Positions 35,046 to 44,113 of a DNA stretch of 64,000 nucleotides are shown piece by piece; within the stretch, counting starts at the first letter, position 1, and each line of letters starts with the position of its first letter. The position numbers and the translations under genes are program-made. Origin of the DNA: Cyanocohniella sp. LLY (GTDB taxonomy: Bacteria > Cyanobacteriota > Cyanobacteriia > Cyanobacteriales > Nostocaceae); contig JAKOMP010000015.1 in NCBI GenBank assembly GCA_022241785.1, positions 1 through 64,000 on the forward strand, in the 5' to 3' direction. Below the pieces are notes generated by a model that did no database searches, had not been told where the DNA came from, and saw nothing but the letters and a program-made list of their open reading frames with translations.

Positions 35046-35079
35046 GTATTTTTTCAGAAATCAAACCGGATTTCTATAG
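35042..35079. repeat. Dispersed 38-40-bp repeat, copy 1
   Basis: CTACGTATTTTTTCAGAAAT followed by CAAACCGGATTTCTATAG. Other copies: 39630-39669 (same orientation) and 50635-50673 (inverted). Here it lies 25 bp after the crtO stop. Confidence 0.75.
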
Positions 35080-35103
35080 TAATCCTCTATGAAATTAGTT
35101 AAA

Positions 35104-36798
35104 TTAACTAATTCCAAATACTGACTCGACAGTTGATTTAATGGAATCCCTTGCATCTCTAAAACCTTGAGCAATGGGATGTTTTGCCTGTAAAAATACA
35201 CGCGCACAATTACGTCCTGGCATTCCGGAAATTGAACCACCTGGATGTGTCCCCGCACCAGTCAAAAATAGATTTTCAATTGGTGTTTTGTAATTAGCTA
35301 ATTCTGGCAAAGGACGGAAAAACACCATTTGATCTAATGTCATATCAACATGGTAGTAATTTCCTTTATATGCGCCTAATCTTTCTCCCAACTCGGCGGG
35401 ACTTTCTACACGACGAGCAATAGTGGCTGTTTTTACATTGGGGGAGTAATCTGCTAATTTATCAATCACCCTGTCTGCAACTTTGTTTTTTAATTCATCT
35501 GTCCAACCCGTACCTTTTAAACCTGTGCCTTCTGCACCCGCTATTTGATAAGGAGCAAAAAACTCAATCCATACAGTATGTTTTCCTGGGGGGGCTAAAC
35601 TTGGATCAAGGGCGCTAGGTATGACCACATACATTGATGGGTCTGAATCAGGGATTTCGCCCAAAGTACATTTACTATGGGCCTGTTCAACGTGAAGAAC
35701 AGAATCTGCAATCAAAATAGACCCAGTAAGATATTCATCTTTGTGTTCGTGGTGTGGAAAGTGCAGAGGTTCATCTAATGCTAAATCTATCTTGAGAATA
35801 GTTTCGTTGTTGTTGACAATGCGGCGTTCTAATCTTTCCCATAAATCTGGGTCTGCTGCATCGATATCACTCTTATCAGTCATTTGCAAGAATAACCGCT
35901 TGGCATCGATATTAGAAATTACACCGTACTTAGCACGATATTCGTGACCACCCGCTATTCTTACGCCTGCTGCTTTGCCATCATCAATTAAGACCTTTTC
36001 TACATGCTGGTCTGTGAGAATTACGCCACCTTTACTTGTGACCAAATTCACCAAGGCTTGTACAAGTGCGCCAGTTCCACCGCGGGGTCTGGCCATACCA
36101 GGGTTATGACGCATCGCCATCATAATTGCACCAATGGCAATGGTTTTTTGCGACGGTGGCGCACCGAGCTCTGCTGCTAACCTTGCTAGTGGTGCTTTGA
36201 GAAATTCTGAATCGAACCACTCGTTCAGTAAATCTTCAGAGCTGGTCAGCATATTACGCACAAAGTCGAGGGTTTTATTCGGTGAACCAATGACTGAAAA
36301 TAAATCTTTCAGTTTTTTAATATCATAATTGCCAAAAATATCTACAACTGACTTTGGTGGTGCATTAAACATGGGAATCATCGCACCCAAAGCTCGTTGC
36401 CAATAGTCTGTAAATTCTGCATATTTTTTAGCATCTCTTTCACTGTAACGGGCAATTTCTGCACAAGTTTTTTCCAGTGATTGATGTGCTAAGAAATATT
36501 TGCCATCAGGATGAGGACAAAAAACAACTGGGTCACAGTACAAATATTCTAACCCGTATTTTTCCAATTCTAATTCTTCAACAACTGGCCCCAAATGAAT
36601 AAATTCGTGGTCGATGGCACACAAATTAAATTTAAATCCTGGTGCAGTTTCTGGTAAGCATTCTTCAGTAGTGGCAGCACCTCCGGGAACTGAACGTTTT
36701 TCTAATAGCAGGACGCTATACCCAGCTTTTAGCAAATAAGCGGCGCAAACTAGACCGTTATGTCCAGCCCCAATAATGACAACATCGTACTCTTGCAT
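35104..36798 (-). CDS. crtO: Beta-carotene ketolase CrtO
   Basis: 564 residues, close to Synechocystis CrtO (Slr0088) along its length as I recall it: VVIIGAGHNGLVCAAYLL dinucleotide fold (6-23), LLEKRSVPGGAATTE, LCAIDHEFIHLGPV, NEWFDSEFLKAPLARL, GGTGALVQALVNLV, and the C-terminal LTGAGTHPGGSISGMPGRNC flavin motif. FAD enzyme that adds a keto group to beta-carotene, giving echinenone, in the membrane. The C-terminal 25 residues (after ARVFLQAKHP) extend beyond the Synechocystis protein. ATG at 36798. Confidence 0.92.
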   Translation of the reverse strand: MQEYDVVIIGAGHNGLVCAAYLLKAGYSVLLLEKRSVPGGAATTEECLPETAPGFKFNLCAIDHEFIHLGPVVEELELEKYGLEYLYCDPVVFCPHPDGKYFLAHQSLEKTCAEIARYSERDAKKYAEFTDYWQRALGAMIPMFNAPPKSVVDIFGNYDIKKLKDLFSVIGSPNKTLDFVRNMLTSSEDLLNEWFDSEFLKAPLARLAAELGAPPSQKTIAIGAIMMAMRHNPGMARPRGGTGALVQALVNLVTSKGGVILTDQHVEKVLIDDGKAAGVRIAGGHEYRAKYGVISNIDAKRLFLQMTDKSDIDAADPDLWERLERRIVNNNETILKIDLALDEPLHFPHHEHKDEYLTGSILIADSVLHVEQAHSKCTLGEIPDSDPSMYVVIPSALDPSLAPPGKHTVWIEFFAPYQIAGAEGTGLKGTGWTDELKNKVADRVIDKLADYSPNVKTATIARRVESPAELGERLGAYKGNYYHVDMTLDQMVFFRPLPELANYKTPIENLFLTGAGTHPGGSISGMPGRNCARVFLQAKHPIAQGFRDARDSIKSTVESVFGIS

Positions 36799-36868
36799 GT
36801 TTGTAACAAATAGATTATTTAATACTATTATAAATTGTTGTAATTAATATTTTTCTAAGATTTAGCAG

Positions 36869-37636
36869 TTATTTAATATTATTGATTATTTCTATTTGTG
36901 ATTCCGATATTTGTTTGACGTTAGCTTCTATTAAAAGTATCAAGCTTGCTTCTAAAACTTGCATATCGATGATTCTAAATGCTATATCTTCCCACTTAAA
37001 ATATGGTAAATTTTCTAGTTCTTGGATTTTTTGGCTCAATGCTAAAATTAGTTCTACAGAAATTCCCTTTCCTTCAGTACAGGTAACACTTTCTAGCATT
37101 ATAGGTTGAGAATTAGTCCTGGGGTGAAGAATTACCGTGGCACCGAACAGATGAGTGTTTTTTGGAGATTTTATTAGTAGTTTTGCATTCAATCCTATTT
37201 TGCCATTTCCAGGTAAAAATAATTCGATGTTTTGCGGGTCAAAACTGATTATTTCACCATCCATATCTAACTGAAAATTTTGTGCCAAGCTGCGCGTATA
37301 TTCTGAAGTCAAAGCGCGGTTAATATCCGCTGTGGTGAGTACAATACGAGCAATGGCATTGACTGGCTCATTTAGTTCAATTTGACCAAAAATAGCACTT
37401 AAGGGATTAATAGCAATACTATCTGTTTCCAGTTGTATTTCTTGCACGCGAATATTTGGTTGGATTACCAATCCTTGACCTGTAATGGAAACCCCATCTG
37501 CTTGTCCCTGAAGCATTTGCAAGATATCAGTTTGTATATCTACATCAATTTTTTCAGATCCATCTAGTTTCTCAGATAGCCTGCGTTTAGCTTCTTGCGA
37601 TAGTAACTGTTCCTCTAAGGTTTGTTCGTCACTCAT
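36869..37636 (-). CDS. DUF2993 (LmeA-like) protein
   Basis: 255 residues without signal peptide. Mixed alpha/beta with repeated long strands: GLVIQPNIRVQEIQLETDSI, NAIARIVLTTADINRALTSE and GKIGLNAKLLIKSP are typical DUF2993 blocks. Such proteins bind hydrophobic ligands or membranes in other bacteria; in cyanobacteria the role is unknown. It is 70 bp upstream of crtO on the same strand, so co-expression is plausible. Confidence 0.75.
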   Translation of the reverse strand: MSDEQTLEEQLLSQEAKRRLSEKLDGSEKIDVDIQTDILQMLQGQADGVSITGQGLVIQPNIRVQEIQLETDSIAINPLSAIFGQIELNEPVNAIARIVLTTADINRALTSEYTRSLAQNFQLDMDGEIISFDPQNIELFLPGNGKIGLNAKLLIKSPKNTHLFGATVILHPRTNSQPIMLESVTCTEGKGISVELILALSQKIQELENLPYFKWEDIAFRIIDMQVLEASLILLIEANVKQISESQIEIINNIK

Positions 37637-38105
37637 GAATTATTAATTTACTGCATCCTATTATTGGTTAATTTAAACGTTGGACACTCTTGAGTGTATC
37701 TACAGGAAGATATATGCAAATATGAGTAGATTCAAAATAAAATCAGCACTTACACCCTAAAAGAAAGCAGTCTCACAAACCAAGCTGTGATTAGCAGGCT
37801 ACAAAACATTCATTTTTCATGATGTCGAGCAAAAGAAATATTTGTTATAAGTAGAAATACGTTATTACGAAAATCCTAAATTTGACGTTGATATATTTTG
37901 CTTAATTGCTGATAATATCCAAAAAATACAATTTTCCAGTCTTTTATGTAAGGATACCTGCGGTATATACATAACTAGTAAAAAATTTTTATACCCTTAA
38001 TGGTTACAAAGTGCTTGTCACTTGATGAAATAATCTTCCTGGAAAACGGGAAAACTATGGTTACCCCCGAATGGGGAAATTTCCATGTAAGTCCCCAATA
38101 GGAAC
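37637..38105. other. Divergent promoter gap
   Basis: 0.47 kb between divergent genes, AT-rich with no gene. Near the right end CCCCGAATGGGG (38066-38077) can form a short stem-loop in the leader of the 38106 gene. No clear binding site recognised. Confidence 0.4.
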
Positions 38106-38717
38106 ATGCTCAAAAAATCTCTATTTAATCGTTTGATTTTGCCTTTTTCTCTAGTTCCCTGGCTGTGCGTGGGAGTATTGTTTGACTCCAAAGCTGAGGC
38201 GCTACCAGGCTACAGTACAGAAGAAGTAACTACCTGGATTAAAGCACATCCTACACTCCGTCCTAGACCTGGCGAGAAATTGTTTATCCAGAAAAGTGAT
38301 ACCGCTGCTCAACGATTCACCTTTCAAGCATCTGTGTTACCTCCGGGTAGAGTGGCATTAACTCAAGACCGGAGCCGGATTCGTAATGAACGCCTGACAA
38401 TGTATGATGCCATTAACGGTATGACTTTTCAGCGTCTCCAGGAATCTTTGCGGGTAATTTATGGCTTGGATATCTATCAAGACTTTAATCGCGCTCAAAT
38501 AGTATACGAATATCCTAACCAGAGTGCCATTAACTCGGCTCGTATGGCTAGAACGCCTATTAGGGAAGCTTTACGAGGAGAATTACGAGTAGGCGATCGC
38601 TATGCCTATTGGCTGGAAATTGCCCAACCCCAAGGAGGTAAAGCTTTCACAGGTCAGATGACGGTTTTACTCAAAGCTGACCTTGATAAGTTGGAATCTG
38701 AATTGCGAACTCGTTAA
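38106..38717 (+). CDS. Conserved exported protein of unknown function
   Basis: 203 residues. A signal peptide (about 1-33, SKAEA) is followed by LPGYSTEEVTTWIKAHPTLR and a beta-rich domain ending with a charged helix (LLKADLDKLESELRTR). It looks like a conserved cyanobacterial periplasmic protein; I recognise no domain. ATG at 38106. Confidence 0.65.
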   Translation: MLKKSLFNRLILPFSLVPWLCVGVLFDSKAEALPGYSTEEVTTWIKAHPTLRPRPGEKLFIQKSDTAAQRFTFQASVLPPGRVALTQDRSRIRNERLTMYDAINGMTFQRLQESLRVIYGLDIYQDFNRAQIVYEYPNQSAINSARMARTPIREALRGELRVGDRYAYWLEIAQPQGGKAFTGQMTVLLKADLDKLESELRTR

Positions 38718-38777
38718 ATATTTGGCGTTTGCTGTGGGTTCGGCTGAACCCAGCCTGCGGCAAGTCGCCAAGTCACC

Positions 38778-39146
38778 TTATAATCCTCCTAATCCCACAG
38801 GAGAAGGGGTTTGCCAAACACCAGAAAAGATGCTTTCGGTAGCTAAAGAAATTCTGAGTAAATCTTCCTTCAATAGAGGTGGCCAATCAACTCCTGCTTT
38901 GCGCCCAGCGACAAATATCTGTTGCGCCTTGACACCTAGCTGATAAAGAGCAAAAGCTAATTCTCGGTCGAGATTAGGTGCATCTTTTATAGATTCAAAC
39001 ACCACCTTCAACGCTAACAAAATCGAAGTTATCTGACCGGGTACTGGTGGTTTTCCCAGTTTCATTCGCATTAATAAAGCATCTGGGTTTTCCTCAGTTG
39101 TTAATGTCTGGGCTACGAGGAGTTTGCGAGCTGTTTCGTAATTCAT
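38778..39146 (-). CDS. Conserved cyanobacterial helical protein
   Basis: 122 residues, all-alpha pattern: MNYETARKLLVAQTLTTEEN, DALLMRMKLGKPPVPGQITS, FALYQLGVKAQQIFVAGRKA and GVDWPPLLKEDLLRISLATE. A short conserved family found in many cyanobacteria, sometimes labelled dethiobiotin-synthetase-like in databases, though the P-loop of that enzyme is absent. Function unknown. Converges with the 38106 gene. Confidence 0.7.
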   Translation of the reverse strand: MNYETARKLLVAQTLTTEENPDALLMRMKLGKPPVPGQITSILLALKVVFESIKDAPNLDRELAFALYQLGVKAQQIFVAGRKAGVDWPPLLKEDLLRISLATESIFSGVWQTPSPVGLGGL

Positions 39147-39663
39147 GTATCCAGCTTATCTTAGTTGATAGCACAGCAAGAGTACCTACATCCAAGTTAC
39201 TATGAGGATGTCACTTACAGTGTTTTTCGGTGGGTGCACTCTAGAGGTTAGAGGCTAGGGACTAGAAAAATATACTCATTTATATATATGACTTCTATTT
39301 AATTATTGAAAAAACTCTGTATACCTCAGATCTTGCACCTAGCCCTGGCGATTAAAAAGATGCCTCCGGCACGCTACGCGGTAAGCGCAGCTATGCCCTT
39401 TAGGGCTTTACGCGGCTATACAAACCAAGTCCGCCTGCGCGGACTCACGAAAAATCAAGGGTTTCCAACTCGCGTAGGCGGTCTTTCCTGTGTAGCCGTG
39501 ACTTCCAGTCGCCTGGTGCAAGATGTAAGATACTCAAAAAATATTCTTTCCTACTCCCCACTCCCGTACCCTTCGGGAAGCTACGCTAACGGCTGACGCT
39601 CACGGCGAAGCCTACTCCCTACTCCCAGCCTACGCAAATAATTTTAGAAATCAAACCGGATTC
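39147..39663. other. Repeat-filled gap (517 bp)
   Basis: Contains CTAGAGG-type heptamers (39240-39262), the 195-bp element (39330-39524), CCCTACT heptamers interleaved with a GGGAAGCTACGCTAACGG palindromic fragment (39543-39628) and the dispersed repeat 39630-39669. An open frame across it (39306-39596) is made of repeat sequence and not a gene. Confidence 0.65.
39330..39524. mobile_element. 195-bp composite MITE-like element, 10-bp TIRs
   Basis: ATCTTGCACC (39330-39339) and GGTGCAAGAT (39515-39524) are inverted ends. Inside are GCCTCCGGCACGCTACGCGG, TATGCCCTTTAGGGC and AGTCCGCCTGCGCGGACT palindromes. Right-end fragments recur at 32402-32451 and part of the interior at 54718-54785. No coding capacity. 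Confidence 0.65.
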
Positions 39664-39669
39664 CTATAT
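39630..39669. repeat. Dispersed 38-40-bp repeat, copy 2
   Basis: CTACGCAAATAATTTTAGAA followed by ATCAAACCGGATTCCTATA. It includes the TAG stop of crtD (39664-39666), so the repeat forms the end of that coding sequence. Confidence 0.75.
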
Positions 39670-41187
39670 GTGCGAAGATTCTGCTTCTATTTGTCTGACA
39701 ACTGTTAATGCTGAATAACTGACTCCAGCGGTACCTTCTCCGGGATGGGTAGAGTCACCCACTAACCACAAATGCTTGATGGGTGTACGATTGGCAAAGC
39801 CAAAGGGGCCAAAGGTGGGTATTCTTTGACCTATACCGCCGACGATACCGCGATCGCGCGCTGTGTAATGAGCAAAGCTCCGGGGTGTGGCGGCTTCTAC
39901 ATGAATGATGGTTTCTGGTTTTAAATAAAAATATTGCGCCAGACGAGCGATCGCATCTTCTGTATACTTCTGTTTGAGTCCTTGATAATTGTCGGTAGAC
40001 CACCACGGTGCAGGATCGACAAAAGTTGAAGCAATAATTGTCGCCTTCCCTTCTGGTGCGCGTCCATCTCCCGAATGACTGACGGAAACAAATAAAGAAT
40101 TATTTTCGCCTATGGGGCCATTGGCATCATACATAAATTGCAGGTGTGGTGGACAATCCAATGGTATGGCGCTGGCATCTACACCCAAATAAACTACAAA
40201 TGCACCCGACGCTTGGGGTAATTTTTCCACACGATTTTTATACCCGGATGGTGCTGTTTCGCCCAATAGTTGCACTAAGTTCTGCACTGTGACGTTAGCC
40301 ACTACATGATCTACAACTTCTGTCGAGACTTCCCCTGTTTGCTGATTTCTGATGACCACAGCATGGGCTTTGTTTTTTTCTACTTTGATTTGTTCTACAG
40401 TGTGGCGCATGAATAATTTACCGCCATCTCTCTCTAAGGATGCAACCAGGCGATCGCTTAATACTTGCATACTACCTTGGAGGTGAAATAACCCTTGGGG
40501 TAATTGCGAGACACTCAACGCCGTTGCAGCGTAAAGTAAAGCTGTTTCTTCGGCGTTAACTTGGGAATACAGCTTTAATTGCAAATCTAAAAACGTCCTC
40601 AGGCGATAATCATTACCTAGTCCGTAAAATTTTAAAGCATCGCCAACAGTAAATAAGGTGTAAGGGACAGTAATTAATGTACTGGGGCGCACCGCCTGAG
40701 TTAACTGCCACAAATCCCATAAATTACGCGGTGGTAGCACCGGATCACGTCCTTGAAATTGCCAACTAGCCTCAAATAACACCGCCATCATTTGCCAAAA
40801 CGGTTCACTACCGGGAAATTGGCGTTGGCGTTCCTCTCGCCATTTCGCTGGATCACGCCAAACATTAATTGGTGTACTTTCACCAGGTAAATACACCGCA
40901 CAAGCCGGGTCACAAGGTGTGGCTTCGGGTAAATCTATGGCTAATTCTGAGAATATGCGGTGATGAATCCCTCCAGGTTCTAATCCTGCTACCTGAGTTG
41001 CACCGACATCAAAGGTAAATCCGCGACGTTTAAATGTAGAAGCACAACCACCGGGAACTAAGGCTTGGTCAAGAATTAAAACGCTGTAACCCCTATGGGC
41101 TAACAAAGCCGCAGCTGTCAATCCGCCGATTCCTGCACCAATGACAGCAACACGGGATTTGGTTTTGTGAGTAGAAATATTGGACAT
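39664..41187 (-). CDS. crtD: C-3',4' desaturase CrtD (carotenoid)
   Basis: 507 residues, a CrtI-type FAD desaturase: VAVIGAGIGGLTAAALLAHR (13-32), DQALVPGGCASTFKRRGFTF, DVGATQVAGLEPGGIHHRIF, and the C-terminal LWLVGDSTHPGEGTAGVSYS flavin motif. This pattern matches cyanobacterial CrtD, which desaturates the C-3',4' bond of the acyclic end of myxol-type carotenoids. It is 2.5 kb from crtO on the same strand but separated by other genes. Its last codon and stop lie in a dispersed repeat. ATG at 41187. Confidence 0.82.
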   Translation of the reverse strand: MSNISTHKTKSRVAVIGAGIGGLTAAALLAHRGYSVLILDQALVPGGCASTFKRRGFTFDVGATQVAGLEPGGIHHRIFSELAIDLPEATPCDPACAVYLPGESTPINVWRDPAKWREERQRQFPGSEPFWQMMAVLFEASWQFQGRDPVLPPRNLWDLWQLTQAVRPSTLITVPYTLFTVGDALKFYGLGNDYRLRTFLDLQLKLYSQVNAEETALLYAATALSVSQLPQGLFHLQGSMQVLSDRLVASLERDGGKLFMRHTVEQIKVEKNKAHAVVIRNQQTGEVSTEVVDHVVANVTVQNLVQLLGETAPSGYKNRVEKLPQASGAFVVYLGVDASAIPLDCPPHLQFMYDANGPIGENNSLFVSVSHSGDGRAPEGKATIIASTFVDPAPWWSTDNYQGLKQKYTEDAIARLAQYFYLKPETIIHVEAATPRSFAHYTARDRGIVGGIGQRIPTFGPFGFANRTPIKHLWLVGDSTHPGEGTAGVSYSALTVVRQIEAESSHI

Positions 41188-41323
41188 TAATAATAAATTT
41201 TACAATTCTTAACATTACTACTCATAATTTTACCAAAAAAAAGCTGAGTCAGAAATGAGGAAACGAAACTCTACTCAGCATTCCCGAACTTAAATTTTTG
41301 GGCTGTTGAAAATCTCCAAATAA

Positions 41324-41337
41324 AAGCCTTTTGGCTT
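41324..41337 (-). terminator. Small hairpin after the 41365 gene
   Basis: On the minus strand AAGCC, AAAA loop, GGCTT, then TTATTT. It is 28 bp past the stop of the 41365-42075 gene. Short 5-bp stem, so a weak candidate. Confidence 0.4.
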
Positions 41338-41364
41338 CCGCGCAGTAGTACTAGGCGATGGCTT

Positions 41365-42075
41365 CTATCTTTCATTTGCAGAGGATAAACGAACTATGCT
41401 ACGTAGTTCTCGCAGACATAACCTTGTAAAATAAATAAGCCAAAGACTAATACCTATTAGTTTCGATATATCTTCTAGTTTATTATTAAATTCGTTACGA
41501 GAGATTACATCAAGCACAAGTGATAATGCCAAAAATCCTACGGCAGCAGATAAAATAATAAACTCAGTTTTCTTGACAAATTTCCTGGTTCTTACAGTAA
41601 ACAATATAGTAATTAATGCATAAAATAGATAAATTAAATTTTCTGGAATACCCATTTGAGGAAAAACTTCATCATGCAATAAGAATAAATCGTCGAGCAT
41701 TATAAAAGTTGTGAACAATCCTGAAGATAATAAAAATTTAGATGATTCCCTATAGCGATTATTTTGTTTTACTACTGCATAAGTCAACAGACAAATTGCA
41801 GCACAAGAACACCATAATAATATACCAATATTTGAAAAAAGACCTGTGTAGAAAGGTGCATTAGTAATTGATAATGGATCTCTCGTTAACAAATCCATAG
41901 TATCATTTACTACTAATTTAAAAATTAGAACAATTAAAGCAAATGGTATAACAGTTGCTAAAAATGTAAGAACTACAATTTTAAGTTGATCACTTAGTCT
42001 TGTTTGATGAGGAGTAATTAACTTTATATCAATTAAATTTTTCATTGTTCTGATTTCCAAATTTTGCTCATGCAA
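41365..42075 (-). CDS. Hypothetical six-helix membrane protein with acidic/His motif
   Basis: 236 residues (M1, or M11 giving 226). Predicted TM helices at about 31-51, 73-99, 112-128, 141-159, 169-189 and 203-217. Between helices lies LDDLFLLHDEVFPQMGIPEN, with paired Asp and His/Asp/Glu that look like a metal site or catalytic cluster. I recognise no family. Composition is AT-rich compared with the carotenoid genes beside it. Confidence 0.55.
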   Translation of the reverse strand: MHEQNLEIRTMKNLIDIKLITPHQTRLSDQLKIVVLTFLATVIPFALIVLIFKLVVNDTMDLLTRDPLSITNAPFYTGLFSNIGILLWCSCAAICLLTYAVVKQNNRYRESSKFLLSSGLFTTFIMLDDLFLLHDEVFPQMGIPENLIYLFYALITILFTVRTRKFVKKTEFIILSAAVGFLALSLVLDVISRNEFNNKLEDISKLIGISLWLIYFTRLCLRELRSIVRLSSANER

Positions 42076-42596
42076 TTAATACGGATAAGTTCCAAAAATC
42101 TGCTTTTTTAAATTGGCATGATTTTACATTGATGAAAGATTACTAAAATTACATAGATTGACGAAAAGGTTGATAAATATAGGTTTAATTAACACTAAGA
42201 AGTGCCTCAAATATTAGTTTGAGTAAACAAATTATTTTTTTAATTAAATGGGGCTTGTTTAACCAGAATTATCCTAAGCACTGATTTAGCAAACCTTTAA
42301 GATTAAGCTCAGGTTAAGTAAAATTTAATTAATGATTATGGTTGCATATATATCAAAAAGAATCAAGCTTGTAATGTCTTGTTTTACGTAATTTTTCATG
42401 AAAGCTGTCTTCTTTATCAAAATTGCGTAAAGGAATAGATAAATAAGCAAACATTTATGTGCTTATTTATACAAACAATGAAAGCCAATAATAATCTTAA
42501 ACAAACTCTCGATTCCTGTAGTTAACAAGATCAAGATGCTGTTGGAATTGGTAGATAAGATGAAAGAGTAACAAAGCTTTTTACTCCCTACTACCC
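42076..42596. other. AT-rich 0.5-kb gap
   Basis: Between divergent genes. No coding signal, no named repeat apart from a CTCCCTACTACCC heptamer-like end just before the M16 start (about 42583-42596). Probably two promoters; none recognised with confidence. Confidence 0.4.
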
Positions 42597-43868
42597 ATGA
42601 CCTCAACCTTGCTAAAATTTCCGCGGATTAATGCTCCAACACTACACAAGTTACCCAATGGTTTGACCATAGTAGCGGAGCAAATGCCAGTGGAAGCTGT
42701 GAATCTCAGCTTGTGGATCAATGTTGGCTCGGCGGTAGAATCTGATGCTATTAACGGGATGGCTCACTTTTTAGAGCATATGATTTTTAAAGGAACCGAG
42801 CGATTAGCCAGCGGTGAATTTGAACGTCAAATTGAAGAGCGGGGTGCTGTTACTAATGCTGCCACTAGCCAAGACTATACTCATTACTATATAACCACGG
42901 CTCCCAAGGATTTTGCCGAGCTAGCGCCACTACAAATAGATGTAGTATTTAATCCCAGTATTCCTGATGATGCCTTTGAACGGGAACGTTTGGTAGTTTT
43001 AGAAGAAATTCGGCGTTCTGAGGATAATCCCCGGCGGCGGACATTTAGAAGAGCGATGGAGACAGCGTTTGCCAAGTTACCTTATCGCCGTGCAGTTTTG
43101 GGGCCAGAAGAAGTAATTTCCCAACTCAAAGCTCAACAAATGCGTGATTTTCATGCTAATTGGTATCAACCCCAGTCAATTACGGCGGTAGCTGTGGGTA
43201 ATTTACCTGTGGAAGAATTAATAGCAACTGTGGCTGAGGGACTTAATAGTCAACAATTAACAGTTAACAGTCACCAGGTAGAGGTTAATCCTGAACCTGC
43301 GTTTACAGAAATTGTCCGGCAGGAATTTATTGATGAAAGTCTTCAGCAAGCACGGATAGTTATGGTGTGGCGGGTTCCAGGGTTAGGACAATTAGATGAT
43401 ATTTATGGTTTAGATGTTTTAGCCGGAATTTTAGGACATGGACGCACATCAAGATTTGTGCGGGACTTGCGGGAAGAACGGGGATTAGTCACTTCCATAG
43501 CTGTGAGCAATATGAGTAATCTACTACAAGGGACATTTTATATTTCCGCTAAATGTGAAGTAGAAAATTTACCAGCTGTCGAAGAAGCGATCGCCCAACA
43601 TATCCGGACACTACAAACAGAGTTAATCTCAGAAAAAGAAATTGCGCGTGTGCGGCGACGGGTAGCCAACAGATATATATTTGGTAACGAAACCCCAGGC
43701 GATCGCGCTGGTTTATATGGTTATTATCAATCTATGATTGGAGACTTAGAACCTGCATTTAACTACCCAAATCATATTCAAAGCCAAGAAGCAACAGATT
43801 TACTCTTAGCTGCAAATCAGTACCTGTGTCCAGAAGCTTATGGTGTAGTTGTACTGAAACCATATTAA
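42597..43868 (+). CDS. M16-family (insulinase/processing peptidase-like) zinc protease
   Basis: 423 residues: two M16 halves. The inverted zinc motif is intact, H57-F-L-E60-H61 in GMAHFLEHMIFKGT, with the third ligand E137 (VVLEEIRRSED), so this is the catalytic type. The C-terminal half has VANRYIFGNETPGDRA. Between the halves is a low-complexity insert (217-231, NSQQLTVNSHQVEVN) encoded by TTAACAGTTAACAGT-type repeats. The usual inactive partner is not adjacent. Probably a cytosolic or thylakoid peptide-degrading or presequence-like protease. ATG at 42597. Confidence 0.88.
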   Translation: MTSTLLKFPRINAPTLHKLPNGLTIVAEQMPVEAVNLSLWINVGSAVESDAINGMAHFLEHMIFKGTERLASGEFERQIEERGAVTNAATSQDYTHYYITTAPKDFAELAPLQIDVVFNPSIPDDAFERERLVVLEEIRRSEDNPRRRTFRRAMETAFAKLPYRRAVLGPEEVISQLKAQQMRDFHANWYQPQSITAVAVGNLPVEELIATVAEGLNSQQLTVNSHQVEVNPEPAFTEIVRQEFIDESLQQARIVMVWRVPGLGQLDDIYGLDVLAGILGHGRTSRFVRDLREERGLVTSIAVSNMSNLLQGTFYISAKCEVENLPAVEEAIAQHIRTLQTELISEKEIARVRRRVANRYIFGNETPGDRAGLYGYYQSMIGDLEPAFNYPNHIQSQEATDLLLAANQYLCPEAYGVVVLKPY

Positions 43869-43943
43869 ATTAGGGAGTGGTGAGTAGGGAGTAGGGAGTA
43901 GGAGGAAAGACTTTGTATAATAATCTCCTTCCTGACTTTCCTG

Positions 43944-44061
43944 ACTTTTCATCTCATGTGGAAAAGTCCACGGCAAATCTAACTGACAAACCAGGGATTC
44001 AAAGTCTCTCGCCTCGCAGGAGAGAGATTTAGAGAGAGGTTTTCCAGATACCGTGAAAAAT
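43944..44061. mobile_element. 118-bp MITE-like element (ACTTTTCA family)
   Basis: Ends ACTTTTCATC (43944-43953) and CGTGAAAAAT (44052-44061) are imperfect inverted repeats. The interior (AAGTCCACGGCAAATCTAAC, GATTCAAAGTCTCTC, GCAGGAGAGAGATTTAGAGA) matches the 54501-54711 element in inverted orientation. Flanked by GGGAGTA heptamers on both sides. Confidence 0.7.
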
Positions 44062-44113
44062 TAGCCTGACTTTCCCCACTCCCTACTCCCTATTCCCTAC
44101 TCCCAATTTAAAG

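Larger units (their letters stand above)
34696..35103. other. Gap filled by a MITE-like element and a dispersed repeat
   Basis: 34696-34878 is AT-rich with no recognisable gene. 34879-35045 is a 167-bp element with 15-bp terminal inverted repeats, abutted by a dispersed repeat at 35042-35079 just after the crtO stop. Confidence 0.6.

Noticed and set aside
38060-38105. Riboswitch before the 38106 gene
   Set aside because: Only a short CCCCGAATGGGG stem; no match to a known riboswitch core.
39306-39596. 96-codon open frame across the repeat region
   Set aside because: Consists almost entirely of interspersed repeat sequence also present elsewhere in the window.
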